The notes under the pieces are model-generated. The model made no database searches. It saw only the letters and a list, made by a program, of their open reading frames with translations, and was not told the origin of the DNA. A stretch of DNA of 64,000 nt from DASXHZ01 sp036488085 (lineage in GTDB: Bacteria > Acidobacteriota > Thermoanaerobaculia > Gp7-AA8), in NCBI GenBank assembly GCA_036488085.1, contig DASXHZ010000078.1, positions 1 through 64,000 of the forward strand, read 5' to 3'. The translations under genes and the position numbers were made by a program. Below, in pieces: positions 30,152-38,899 of this stretch (the first letter of the stretch is position 1; each line of letters opens with the position of its first letter).

Positions 30152-30525
30152 GCGTTGCGGCCGCGATTCGCATCACCTCGCCCGATGAAGAGCGCGTGAT
30201 CCGCCATGCCGCGGAATACGCGCAGCAGCAGAGCGAGCCGTGCTTTGTCATCTCCATCGTCAACTCTCTCCCATATGGTGATGACGCCGAAGAACAGCGC
30301 GACATCGTGGCGCGCAATCTTGCATTGATCGATGACCTACAGGCGTCGCCGGTGATGCAGGAGGGCGATGACGTGGCCAAGACGCTGCTCGCCATCGCAC
30401 GCGGCTTCGGCGTGCGTACGCTTTTCCTTCAGAGTGGAACGTCACGACTGCTGGGTCGCTCGATCGCCGAACAGCTTCTCTATCTCGACCCGCCGTTTGA
30501 TGTCGTTGTCGTGAGTTCAGAATGA
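30148..30525 (+). CDS. Small USP-like protein in the kdp operon
   Basis: A 125-residue protein with an alternating beta/alpha pattern (AAAIRITSPDEERVIRHAAE, CFVISIVN, VRTLFLQSGTSRLLGRSIAE, PFDVVVVSSE) like a single USP domain. It lies between kdpC and the KdpD N-terminal gene and may be a detached sensor module of KdpD. It is the operon's second stand-alone USP-like protein; the other is at 20050. Confidence 0.6.
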   Translation: MSVAAAIRITSPDEERVIRHAAEYAQQQSEPCFVISIVNSLPYGDDAEEQRDIVARNLALIDDLQASPVMQEGDDVAKTLLAIARGFGVRTLFLQSGTSRLLGRSIAEQLLYLDPPFDVVVVSSE

Positions 30526-30529
30526 TGAG

Positions 30530-31663
30530 ATGACCGATGAGCGCGGCCGTCGCGCCGAAGAATTCTTAGCGCTCAACCGTCGCGAGTCTGCGAAGGGGAA
30601 GCTGAAGGTCTACCTCGGCATGGCGGCCGGCGTTGGAAAAACCGTGCGCATGCTCGACGACGCGCACGCGATGCGCCGGCAGGGAATCGATATCGTCGTC
30701 GGATTCATCGAGCCGCACGGCCGCGCCGAAACGCTCGCGCGTGTCGGTGATCTCGAAGTGATCCCGCGCTCGCAGCAGCACTACAAAGATGTCGTCATCG
30801 AGGAAATGGACCTCGACGCTTGCCTCAAACGAAAGCCCGACGTGCTCGTCGTAGACGAGCTGCCACACACAAATGCTCCCGGTTCGCGCCACGAAAAGCG
30901 GTGGCAGGACGTGGAGGAGATTCTGGGCGCGGGCATCTCCGTGATGACGGCGATGAACGTGCAGCACCTCGAGGGCGTGCAGGACATCGTGCGCTCGGCA
31001 ACGGGGATCGAGATTCGCGAGCGCGTTCCCGATCGCATCGTGCGCGAAGCGGCCACCGTGATCCTCGTTGATCTTCCGGTGCCCGAGCTGCAGGAGCGGT
31101 TGAAGCAAGGGAAAATCTACCCGCCCGACCAAGCGCGACGCGCGCTCGACAACTTCTTCCGCGCCGAGCTGCTCGTGAAACTCCGCGAGCTGGCGCTGCT
31201 CCAAACCGCGGACTACTCAAGCCGCCACGCAGCCCCCGACGAGGAAGCGGGCCTCACCCCGCGCATCGCCGTAGCCTTACCCTTCGAGCCGGCGATCGCG
31301 CGCGCGCTGATTCTCCGCGGCTCCCGACTCGCTGGCCGCATGAACACCCGGTGGTTTGCGCTGTACGTGCGCCGCCGCCGCGACCACGCCGAGAACATGA
31401 GCGCGGAGGAGCACCGCCTGCTGACGGAGAACGTGCAGCTCGCCATGTCGCTCGGTGCGAGCGTCGTCATTCGCGAGTCGGAAGATGTTGTCGGCGCGAT
31501 CCTCGATGTCATCCGCCAAGAGAAGGTGTCTCTCCTCGTCGTCGGCCGCGCCTCGCGCCGTGGCTTCTTGGGCCGTGTCTCCCCGGGCATCGTGCAGCGT
31601 CTGCAGGAGTCCGCAAGAGGTTTCGACGTGCTCATCGCTGACTTTGAGGTGGAACGGCCGTGA
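30530..31663 (+). CDS. KdpD N-terminal (KdpD + USP) protein lacking a kinase
   Basis: A 377-residue protein carrying the KdpD sensor domain (residues ~18-230: Walker-A-like GMAAGVGKT, VVGFIEPHGR, DELPHTNAPGSRHEKRWQDV) and a USP domain (~245-370: LVVGRASRRGFLGRVSPGIV). It stops where full KdpD continues with DUF4118 and the kinase, which are encoded at 22430. The N-terminal KdpD domain modulates kinase/phosphatase activity by K+ and ATP/c-di-AMP; here it must act in trans. ATG 30530 is the only sensible start. Confidence 0.92.
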   Translation: MTDERGRRAEEFLALNRRESAKGKLKVYLGMAAGVGKTVRMLDDAHAMRRQGIDIVVGFIEPHGRAETLARVGDLEVIPRSQQHYKDVVIEEMDLDACLKRKPDVLVVDELPHTNAPGSRHEKRWQDVEEILGAGISVMTAMNVQHLEGVQDIVRSATGIEIRERVPDRIVREAATVILVDLPVPELQERLKQGKIYPPDQARRALDNFFRAELLVKLRELALLQTADYSSRHAAPDEEAGLTPRIAVALPFEPAIARALILRGSRLAGRMNTRWFALYVRRRRDHAENMSAEEHRLLTENVQLAMSLGASVVIRESEDVVGAILDVIRQEKVSLLVVGRASRRGFLGRVSPGIVQRLQESARGFDVLIADFEVERP

Positions 31664-31849
31664 ACGGTGGCGGGCCAACGATGCCGGCCGGCCCTATTTC
31701 TAACCACCGACGCAAGAGCCGAAAGCACTAGACTTCCTCCACTTCACGGGTGCGGGAAATGGTTTCTCCGCAGGAACTGTCAGGCGGTCGGGCCGCCGCC
31801 TGAGGCAGAAAGCGCGAAAAGCAGACGCCTTCTCGCGGCGAAAAAACCC
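31664..31849 (+). promoter_or_regulatory. Structured leader before the antiporter gene
   Basis: This 186-bp gap contains GCCGGCCGGC and a strong hairpin at about 31776-31808 (TCAGGCGG and CCGCCTGA with a GC-rich loop, flanked by CTG/CAG). A reading frame stays open through it but encodes no protein-like sequence, so I start the antiporter at GTG 31850. A cis-regulatory RNA is possible, but I recognise no riboswitch class. Confidence 0.3.
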
Positions 31850-33118
31850 GTGACGACCACGCAGTTTCTTCTCGCACTTCTATCAATCTTCGTTGCTGCG
31901 AAGCTGTTCGGCGAGATCGCTGAGCGTATCGGCCAGCCGGCCGTGCTCGGAGAAATGATCGGTGGCATCGCGATCGGCGTATCCGGGCTCCGCCTCGTCG
32001 ATCCGCACAGCGCGCCGATCCACATGCTCTCCGAGCTCGGAGTTCTCCTTCTTCTGTTCCTGATCGGCTTGGAAACGGACGTCCGACGGCTCCTCGCCGT
32101 GGGACCGGCGTCGACCACCGTCGCGATCACCGGCGTGCTGTTGCCATTCGCGGGAGGCTTTGGCGTCGGAGCACTGCTCGGCTTCTCCACAACGGTATCG
32201 GTCTTCCTTGGCGCCGCGTTGACGGCGACGTCGGTCGGCATCACGGCCCGCGTACTCTCGGAACTCGGGCATCTGAAGGATGACGAGTCACAGGTCATTC
32301 TTGGCGCAGCGGTCATCGACGACATCCTCGGGCTCGTCCTTCTCTCAGTGGTTGCCGCAATGGCCGCCGGGGATAGGTTGACGGTCGGAAACGTCGGAAA
32401 AACGCTGGCTGTGGCATGCGGGTTCGTCGTGAACGCCATCATCGTTGGCTCCGCGCTCGCCCCTCGCTTTCTCCAATGGATCGCGCGGCTTCGCGTGGCG
32501 AAGGCACTGTTCTTCGCATCGATTACGTTCGCACTCGTCCTGGCCTTCCTTGCCGATCTTGTGGGCTCGGCGCGGATCATCGGCGCCTTCGCGGCGGGAC
32601 TGATTCTGGCGAGGACGGACCGCGGCCGCGACATTGAGCACGAGGTCTACGACATCGCGCAGTTCTTCATTCCGATCTTCTTCGTGTCGGTCGGCGCCGC
32701 GGTTGATCTCACGCAGCTCAACCCATTCGCCCTCGACGGCCGTCGCAACCTCCTGATCGGCCTCCTGCTGACGGCCGTGGCCGTCGCCGGAAAGCTTGCC
32801 GCAGGCTACGCAGCCGTCGGCCGCCGTCCACTGCGCAAGCTCGTGATCGGCGTAGGAATGATTCCACGCGGCGAAGTAGGTCTGATTTTCGCGCAGCTCG
32901 GTCTGGCCGCGGCGCTCATCTCCGGCGGCATCTACAGTTCGGTCGCGCTCATGGTCATGATCACGACGTTTCTGGCTCCGCCGATGCTGCGCACGCTTCT
33001 TTCAAAGCAGGCGCCGGACGAAGCGAGCGCGTTGTGCGATGTCATCACTGAGACGATGACCGACAATCGAGATCGCCGGGTTGACGACGAGCCGCAGCAG
33101 TCAGTAACCGGCCGCTGA
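31850..33118 (+). CDS. CPA2-family monovalent cation:proton antiporter
   Basis: A 422-residue protein with about 12 helices and CPA2 hallmarks: N-terminal LFGEIAERIGQPAVLGEMIGG, FLIGLETDVRRL, the double-Asp GAAVIDDILGLVLL in the ion site, and GMIPRGEVGLIFAQ. It resembles KefB/NapA-type K+ or Na+/H+ exchangers but lacks a RCK domain. In this island it is likely the K+/Na+ efflux counterpart of KimA and KdpFABC. The ion is inferred from context. Confidence 0.85.
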   Translation: MTTTQFLLALLSIFVAAKLFGEIAERIGQPAVLGEMIGGIAIGVSGLRLVDPHSAPIHMLSELGVLLLLFLIGLETDVRRLLAVGPASTTVAITGVLLPFAGGFGVGALLGFSTTVSVFLGAALTATSVGITARVLSELGHLKDDESQVILGAAVIDDILGLVLLSVVAAMAAGDRLTVGNVGKTLAVACGFVVNAIIVGSALAPRFLQWIARLRVAKALFFASITFALVLAFLADLVGSARIIGAFAAGLILARTDRGRDIEHEVYDIAQFFIPIFFVSVGAAVDLTQLNPFALDGRRNLLIGLLLTAVAVAGKLAAGYAAVGRRPLRKLVIGVGMIPRGEVGLIFAQLGLAAALISGGIYSSVALMVMITTFLAPPMLRTLLSKQAPDEASALCDVITETMTDNRDRRVDDEPQQSVTGR

Positions 33119-33122
33119 AATC

Positions 33123-34352
33123 ATGCGTCGATCGAAAGAGCCGGATTTCGCCAGCCCGACGTTCAAGGCGGAGCCGTATGAGTATTGGGCGAGAATGCGC
33201 GGCACAGAGCCTGTTCACAAAGTGCGGCTTGGCAATGGCGCCGAGGCGTGGCTCGTCACGCGATATGAAGATGCCGTCGTTGTTCTCGGCGATCCTGCCT
33301 TTGCCAAAGATGCTCTGCAAGCGCGCGGAGTCGAGGCGAAGCATCTGCCGTGGCTACCCGGTCCGCTGCGCGCCCTCAGCCGCAACATGCTCGATCTCGA
33401 TGAGCCGGATCACCGCCGGTTGCGCAACCTGGTGCAGAAGGCGTTCACGCCGCGCGTTGTGGACGACCTCCGCCCACGGATCGAACAGATTGCGGCGGAG
33501 CTGCTCGACGCGATCGAACGACGCGAGCGCGGCACGGCCGATCTGATCGCGGACTATGCAGCGCCGCTTCCCGTGACGGTCATCGCCGAAATGCTCGGCG
33601 TGCCGCCAGTGGATCGCCCCAGGTTTCGAAGCTGGTCGAACCACATCGTTGCAGCGGATACCTCAACCTGGCACAAACTGAAAGCAATCCGACCGGCAAT
33701 CAGCTTCGTCATCTTCCTGCGGAGGTTGATCGCGCAGCGTCGCCAAGCACTCGGCAACGATCTTTTGAGCCTGCTGATTGCCGCTCAGGAGAAAGGTGAC
33801 CGCCTCAACGCCGATGAACTGCTGTCGATGTGTTTCCTCCTCCTGATCGCCGGGCACGAGACCACCATGAATCTGATCGGCAACGGCGTTCTCGATCTTC
33901 TGCGCAATCCCGATCAGATGGAGCTGCTGCGCCACGACCCCTCGCTGATTGCTCCGGCCGTCGAGGAGATGCTGCGCTTCAGCAGCCCGCTGCAATTTGC
34001 CACCGAGCGGTACACGTCAGCGACTCTCGAAATTGGAAACGTAACAGTCCCGCGAGGCTCGCTGGTGTACGTCGTGCTCTCATCGGCGAATCGCGACGAC
34101 AGCGCATTTGCCGCTGAGCGGTTCGACATCGCCCGCGGCGCTAACCGTCACCTTGCGTTCGGTCACGGAATTCATTACTGCTTCGGCGCCCCTCTGGCGC
34201 GCCTGGAAGGGCAGATTGCCATCCGGGCGCTGCTCGATCGTTTTCGCGATATTGCGCTAACCGTCGAGCCGGATCAGTTGCGATGGCGCCGCGGGCTGGT
34301 GTTGCGCGGTCTCACAACTCTCCCCGTTCACCTGATCCCCGCCGCACGGTAG
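33123..34352 (+). CDS. Cytochrome P450 (bacterial CYP107-like)
   Basis: A 409-residue soluble P450. It has the I-helix oxygen motif AGHETT (about residue 240), the ExxR (EEMLR), and the heme-binding FGHGIHYCFGAPLAR with the Cys ligand about residue 347. All essential residues are present. No ferredoxin or reductase gene lies nearby, so redox partners must be supplied elsewhere. It starts four bases after the antiporter stop. It has no evident link to potassium and is probably passenger cargo at the right end of island 1. Confidence 0.93.
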   Translation: MRRSKEPDFASPTFKAEPYEYWARMRGTEPVHKVRLGNGAEAWLVTRYEDAVVVLGDPAFAKDALQARGVEAKHLPWLPGPLRALSRNMLDLDEPDHRRLRNLVQKAFTPRVVDDLRPRIEQIAAELLDAIERRERGTADLIADYAAPLPVTVIAEMLGVPPVDRPRFRSWSNHIVAADTSTWHKLKAIRPAISFVIFLRRLIAQRRQALGNDLLSLLIAAQEKGDRLNADELLSMCFLLLIAGHETTMNLIGNGVLDLLRNPDQMELLRHDPSLIAPAVEEMLRFSSPLQFATERYTSATLEIGNVTVPRGSLVYVVLSSANRDDSAFAAERFDIARGANRHLAFGHGIHYCFGAPLARLEGQIAIRALLDRFRDIALTVEPDQLRWRRGLVLRGLTTLPVHLIPAAR

Positions 34353-34524
34353 CCGCTTTACGATGAGCCGTTTTCGGACGGCGTAGAGCACGATCTCCGC
34401 GGTCCTGCGCGGACTCAGCTTCGGCATCAGATCCGAGCAATGCCTTTCGACCCGTCGAGACTCCGAGGTCGAGCAGCGCCGCCGCCTCCTTGTTCGACCG
34501 CCACTCCTCAGGACTGCAGAGCAT
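34350..34524 (-). pseudogene. LuxR-type HTH regulator fragment, frameshifted
   Basis: Read on the minus strand, SNKEAAALLDLGVST (about 34495-34453) continues in the next frame as VERHCSDLMPKLSPRRTAEI and VLYAVRKRLIV (34451-34356). Together these make the C-terminal NarL/FixJ helix-turn-helix. One extra base near 34452 breaks the frame and the receiver domain is missing. It ends at the P450 stop. It marks decay at the right end of island 1. Confidence 0.7.
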
Positions 34525-34653
34525 CGGCTATGTTCGCTGTGCATAGCAAACGTGTGCTGCAGACCGAACGCGGTCGTCGCGGTGCGTCGTGAAACGATTC
34601 CCACTCTCCTTCACCTATTCGAATGGGTCCGTAGTCAAACCTTGGGTTGGAAC

Positions 34654-34700
34654 TTGTTAATCCGGTGGTCGCTGGTTCGAGTCCTCCCGCCACAGCCAAA
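34654..34700 (+). repeat. att copy 2 (tRNA-Asn 3' end)
   Basis: TTGTTAATCCG through CACAGCCAA recurs here with three visible mismatches to the tRNA (GTGG for TTGG and CT for GA in the T-arm). It is not a functional tRNA, because the 5' half is absent. It is the junction between island 1 and island 2. About 70 bp further on, 34770-34793 (AAAGTTTCTATTTTTTCCG) matches the flank of att copy 1. Confidence 0.85.
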
Positions 34701-35285
34701 TTGTTTTCAAGCACTTAACTGCAATCGGCGACGCCGAAAACGGCCGAAATCGAACCTGCGACTCTTTAGAAAGTTTCTATTTTTTCCGAGCATCGCGTTA
34801 ACTTCGCTCGAAAATCGCCCACGAACCGATCGCTAAGGTCATCGCCGGAACGGAGATTCTTGCGATGGCAGACACTCTCATCTCGCCCCAAGATGCCGCG
34901 CCCCTCGACGCGCTCCGCGTCGGCGCGCCGCACCTCGTGGCCATCGACCTCGCGACTAGCTCCGCCGCCCTCGACGACCGCCTCCACGCCCTCGGCATGA
35001 ACTCCGGAACACCGTCTTACGCGCCCGTTCTTCGCCTACGCTTGGCGCGACGTCCACTTCCTTCGCGTAGCTCGCGACGATCGTCTCTCACTCGAACTGC
35101 CGGTCGGATAAGACGGATGTGGCTCTCCCGCGTTGGGTGTAGAGAGAAGGTGAGGGGCGGGTATTCGGTGGGGTTTCGGAGCTGGCGAGCCCATGGGCGA
35201 AGAGCGGAGGAGACGATGGCAGGTAGGCAAGGCGCTCGGCGTCACCCTCTACGTGAGAGAATCCGCAGGTGAGTCACATCCAAGA
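34701..35285. other. Island 2 left arm, no convincing gene
   Basis: 585 bp. The first ~100 bp resemble the left arm of island 1 after its att site (AAAGTnTCTATTTTT with an ATCGAAC stretch before it). From 34865 a frame begins MADTLISPQDAAPLDALRVG and reads plausibly for ~45 codons, then turns into Arg/Ser-rich low-quality sequence to 35272; it may be a gene remnant. No integrase is present. The last ~100 bp should contain the promoter of the ATPase operon; no clear boxes were recognised. Confidence 0.45.
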
Positions 35286-37295
35286 ATGACGTTGGAAGCC
35301 AAAGCTATCGCCGAAGCCGCCAGAACGAACGCGTTCATCTTTCCGCGGCTTCTTGAGATCGAGTTGCACGCATTCTCGTTGTTCCGCCGGCTCCCCGATG
35401 CAAAAGCGGTGATCTCCGATGGCGTGAGCTGCTTCGTTGGCGCGAACGGCCTCGGAAAATCGACGTTCATCGCGGCCGTCAACTATGGCCTCACCGGCCG
35501 TGTCGCCGAGCCGTCGCGCACGTTCACCTCCGCCGAGGAGTACTACAGAGAAACGCAACCGTTCGCGCGCGATTACTTCACCGGGCGCATTGACGAAGAA
35601 GATCGTCCTGCGGCCGAGATTCGCATTCAATTCGCGGTTGCGGGCGTCACGTTCTGGCTTCGGCGGGGCTTCTTTGAGCTTTCCGAACTACGTTCACTCA
35701 AAATCACCGAAGATCATCGGGTCGTTTTCGAGGGCGAATCCGAGTCGATCCCTGGGTCGGAGCTTCAGGCTACGTATGAGCGCGAACTTTGCGCGAGGAC
35801 GGGTTTCGAGGAGTTCTATCAGTTCGCGTTCCTCCAGCAGTTTGTGTTGACGTTCGACGAGCGACGTCACCTTGCTTTCTGGGACAGCAAAACGCTGCAA
35901 CAGATGCTCTTCCTAGCGTTCGGCGTTGACACCGCCACCGCTGTCCGCGCGGAGACGTTGTCTCGAACTATGGAGAAGCAGGACTCGCTGAGGCGAAACT
36001 ACCAGTGGCAGGCGACCGAAGCGCGAAAGAAGATCAAAGACCTCGACAACGCTACCGCAGATCGGGATGGAACGGACGACGAGATCGTCGAGAAACACCA
36101 GAGCCTCATCGACCAGGAACAGGAGGTCGCGCGGCTTCTGGAGTCGAAGGAAGCGGAACTCGCGGATCATCGTCTTCAGGTTGCGGACGCGACCAGTCGC
36201 TACATCACTCTCCAGGACGAATACGACCGTCTGTTTCATGCGAGATCGAAGCAAACGGACCCTCTTCGGCACCATCCGGTCATCGTGACGACGATCAACG
36301 AGAAGCGTTGCGTCGTCTGTGGAACTACGAACGTTGATCGGATCGAAGGAGTGAAGGCGGCGGTTGCCAGCCGTCAGTGCCCACTCTGCCGAACGCAGCA
36401 TCCACCCGGCACGAAGCGCGATCCGAAAGTACTTGAGGCGTTACAGCGCGTGGATCAGGAACTGGCTACGACACGGTCCCGCATCTCCAACGAGACGCTC
36501 GCCGTCCGACGATTGGACGACGAGCTTCAGGAGGTGACGGAGCGGCACGCCAGGATCACGGAGGAACTGGCGGTATTCGAGCGAGACAACGCTATCGCAG
36601 CCCGGGTATCGCCGTCCGACACCGACGCACTCAGAGCGATGTATACGAATCAGATCGACCGCTTTCTGGAGCAGAAAGAAACTGCGCGCGAAAAGCGCGA
36701 CACAGCGCGGAATGAGCTGACGCAACTGCAGAATGCCGTCCGAAAGCAGTACGAGCGCGTCGAGGAGGCATTCGTTCCCCTGTTCCGCGAACTTGCGTTT
36801 GCGTTCCTTGGGCTGAATCTAGATATACGGTTCAACGTTCGGGCCGCTCAGATCTCGCTCGCACTCGTAGTCGAAAGCAAAGAACGCATGGAGCCCCACC
36901 AGCTTTCCGAAAGCCAGCGCTTCTTCGTCGACATCGCCCTTCGCATGGCGCTGGCCCGATTTATGGTCGGAGACGCCGGCGCATCGATGCTGATCGACAC
37001 GCCGGAAGGATCACTGGACGCAGCATACGAGGCTCGTGCGGGTGAGATGTTCGCCAAGTTCGCGCGTGCTGGGAATCAGATATTGATGACGGCGAACGTG
37101 AACACGTCACGGTTGCTGCTACGTCTCGCTGAGAAATGTGGCCACAGGTTCATGCAGCTTATCCGAATGACGGAATGGGCATATCTCTCGGAAGTCCAAA
37201 CGGCCGAAGAGGACCAGTTTGACGATGCTTACGAGGCCGTCGAGGCTTGTCTCGTGAATGGCGACACCCAGAATGAATCCAGCAGCCACGTTTGA
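35286..37295 (+). CDS. Rad50/SMC-like ATPase with CxxC...CxxC hook
   Basis: The 669-residue protein has Walker A GANGLGKST (residues 52-60), a long coiled-coil-rich middle (about 230-510), a zinc-hook-like pair CVVCG (342-345) and CPLCR (365-368) between the two coil halves, a signature-like LSESQRFFVDIALRMA (about 540) and Walker B ASMLIDTPEGSLD (about 566). This is the architecture of the AAA_23/Rad50-type ATPases in ABC-3C and other SMC-like defence systems. ATG 35286 is preferred; the frame opens further upstream into non-protein-like sequence. Overlaps the next gene by 38 bp. It should be the DNA-sensing motor of island 2. Confidence 0.85.
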   Translation: MTLEAKAIAEAARTNAFIFPRLLEIELHAFSLFRRLPDAKAVISDGVSCFVGANGLGKSTFIAAVNYGLTGRVAEPSRTFTSAEEYYRETQPFARDYFTGRIDEEDRPAAEIRIQFAVAGVTFWLRRGFFELSELRSLKITEDHRVVFEGESESIPGSELQATYERELCARTGFEEFYQFAFLQQFVLTFDERRHLAFWDSKTLQQMLFLAFGVDTATAVRAETLSRTMEKQDSLRRNYQWQATEARKKIKDLDNATADRDGTDDEIVEKHQSLIDQEQEVARLLESKEAELADHRLQVADATSRYITLQDEYDRLFHARSKQTDPLRHHPVIVTTINEKRCVVCGTTNVDRIEGVKAAVASRQCPLCRTQHPPGTKRDPKVLEALQRVDQELATTRSRISNETLAVRRLDDELQEVTERHARITEELAVFERDNAIAARVSPSDTDALRAMYTNQIDRFLEQKETAREKRDTARNELTQLQNAVRKQYERVEEAFVPLFRELAFAFLGLNLDIRFNVRAAQISLALVVESKERMEPHQLSESQRFFVDIALRMALARFMVGDAGASMLIDTPEGSLDAAYEARAGEMFAKFARAGNQILMTANVNTSRLLLRLAEKCGHRFMQLIRMTEWAYLSEVQTAEEDQFDDAYEAVEACLVNGDTQNESSSHV

Positions 37296-37860
37296 TGTGC
37301 TCGCGATTCACGGCCACTTGCGACGTTCCATCGGGGCGATCTCACGCTCAGAACTGCACCTGTTTGCATACCTAAGCTGCCTCCTTTCTCTCTACGACCG
37401 GATCCCGGCGAGCGAATGGCGCTATTCCTTTGCGGCCACCCAGTTCGGCGCGCCTTTTAGCTCAGATCTAGACGACGCTTTCCGCGATGCGCTCCTCGAT
37501 GGTGTGATCTCGGCCGATGTGAATCCTGAGCTTTCGCAGCTGACTGCTGAAGGCGATGAAGAGTTGGCAGATCTTTTTACTCTTCTAACGCTGAAAGCGC
37601 GCGATCGTTATATCGAGGCCGCGTGTGCAACGTCCCTTATGCTTCCTGTTTCGATGGCTCGCGAAGCTGTTGGCAGCGACTCTAGAATCAAGTCGGCGGC
37701 GGCGCTTCAGACAACGCGAGCCCTCTTAACGAGCGACTGGTACGCCGACATTCACTCGCAATTCGACGCTCTTCGGTCATCAGTCGGAGACGCGTCTATC
37801 GATTTGCTCGCACCCGCTGTTGTGTGGGTACGCTACTTCGGAGAGCGACAGTCGGCATGA
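37258..37860 (+). CDS. ABC-3C-like middle component
   Basis: A 200-residue soluble protein. The central block SELHLFAYLSCLLSLYDR, then EWRYSFAATQFGAPFSSDLD resembles the compact winged-helix 'middle component' proteins that accompany ABC-3C ATPases. I base this on pattern memory, not a search. ATG 37258 overlaps the ATPase gene; ATG 37273 is an alternative. The stop overlaps the next start by ATGA. Likely an adaptor between ATPase and effector. Confidence 0.55.
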   Translation: MATPRMNPAATFDVLAIHGHLRRSIGAISRSELHLFAYLSCLLSLYDRIPASEWRYSFAATQFGAPFSSDLDDAFRDALLDGVISADVNPELSQLTAEGDEELADLFTLLTLKARDRYIEAACATSLMLPVSMAREAVGSDSRIKSAAALQTTRALLTSDWYADIHSQFDALRSSVGDASIDLLAPAVVWVRYFGERQSA

Positions 37861-38897
37861 GCGACGAGATCGATTACGATGCCGTCGCTCGCCTTGCGGC
37901 CGAGGCTTCCGAAGTTCTCATTCCAAAGACTTTCGGACTCGCAGGCGGCGAGTCGTTGCGAAATGTTGTGACTACGGTCCGTCGCCTGTATCACTTTTTC
38001 GACCCGTCCTACTGTGAAGGTCGAATCATCGTCTTTCAGGTCGTCGACCCGAAAAACAGGATCGAACGCCAAGGTAGCGACGTCATCGAAGCGCGGCTGC
38101 AACGTGATCTTCGTGCGGGCGCGATCGTCGAGGTGCTTCACAACGGCGGGGTGCGGTTCGTCGCCGATCCGACCTTGACTGCTGAAGCGCTTTCGGAGGA
38201 TGCGGTCGTTTACGAGTATGCGGCGGGCGAGGAACGTTTCGTCGCAAACTTTGCCAGCCGCCGGGTGCCGAACGTGGTCCGCGGCAACCAGTCGTCCTTT
38301 GCGCTGCCAGCGTTCGTCAGTGTGAAAGATGCACTTCATGTTTACGCCGAGAGCTTCGTGCGTCTGTCCCAGTGCAGAATTTTCTCTGACGTTTGGTATG
38401 ACGATCGGCGTTTGTTTCTCCGGGTGAAACCCGAGAAGACAATGAGGCGGTCTCTTGAGCAATTCCTTCGCGCACGGCTACGGGCGCAGGTCATGCCGGA
38501 GCAAAATGTCGACGAGTCGCATCCGGTCGATATTCGAGTGGCGTTCGACCTGCCGAAGCGTCTAGCTCTGATCGAGATCAAGTGGCTAGGGCAATCCCGC
38601 CAAGGCGATGGGGCCATGGCTACGGCGTACACCGAAGTCCGCGCGAGAAGCGGTGCTGACCAACTCGCCGGCTACCTGGATTCCCAGCATACCCAGACCC
38701 CCGATGTAGCACTCCGAGGATATTTGGTCGTCATCGATGCGCGGCGGCGAAACATCACTGAGACGTCAGCGGCGATCTCACACGACGACGGCCATCACTA
38801 CGCCGATCGCAAGATCCCCTACGATCCCGAATATCACATCACGAGGATCGACTTCGAAGTGCCGTTCAGAATGTTTGCCGAGCCGGTTTGCGATTAG
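37857..38897 (+). CDS. PD-(D/E)xK nuclease-like effector
   Basis: A 346-residue protein starting at ATG 37857 (ATGA overlap). The C-terminal third has HPVDIRVAF (Asp about 224), ALIEIKWLG (E-x-K about 239) and a following helix with GADQLAGYLD, the classic D...ExK...Q order of restriction-endonuclease-fold enzymes. The N-terminal ~200 residues are a predicted alpha/beta domain without a recognised family. In the operon it is the likely DNA-cleaving effector. Confidence 0.65.
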   Translation: MSDEIDYDAVARLAAEASEVLIPKTFGLAGGESLRNVVTTVRRLYHFFDPSYCEGRIIVFQVVDPKNRIERQGSDVIEARLQRDLRAGAIVEVLHNGGVRFVADPTLTAEALSEDAVVYEYAAGEERFVANFASRRVPNVVRGNQSSFALPAFVSVKDALHVYAESFVRLSQCRIFSDVWYDDRRLFLRVKPEKTMRRSLEQFLRARLRAQVMPEQNVDESHPVDIRVAFDLPKRLALIEIKWLGQSRQGDGAMATAYTEVRARSGADQLAGYLDSQHTQTPDVALRGYLVVIDARRRNITETSAAISHDDGHHYADRKIPYDPEYHITRIDFEVPFRMFAEPVCD

Positions 38898-38899
38898 CC

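Noticed and set aside
31700..31849. Leader of the antiporter gene as a c-di-AMP (ydaO) or cobalamin riboswitch
   Set aside because: A strong hairpin is present, but the conserved cores of these classes could not be found.
34654..34700. Second tRNA-Asn gene
   Set aside because: Only the 3' half is present; there is no D-arm or 5' acceptor strand. The same holds for 41398-41443.
34508..34714. Minus-strand frame reading GLEPATTGLT
   Set aside because: This is the usual spurious translation antisense to a tRNA 3' end; it covers att copy 2.
34865..35272. 135-codon plus-strand frame at the start of island 2
   Set aside because: Only the first ~45 codons look protein-like; the rest is Arg/Ser-rich. 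Noted in the region entry as a possible remnant rather than a gene.
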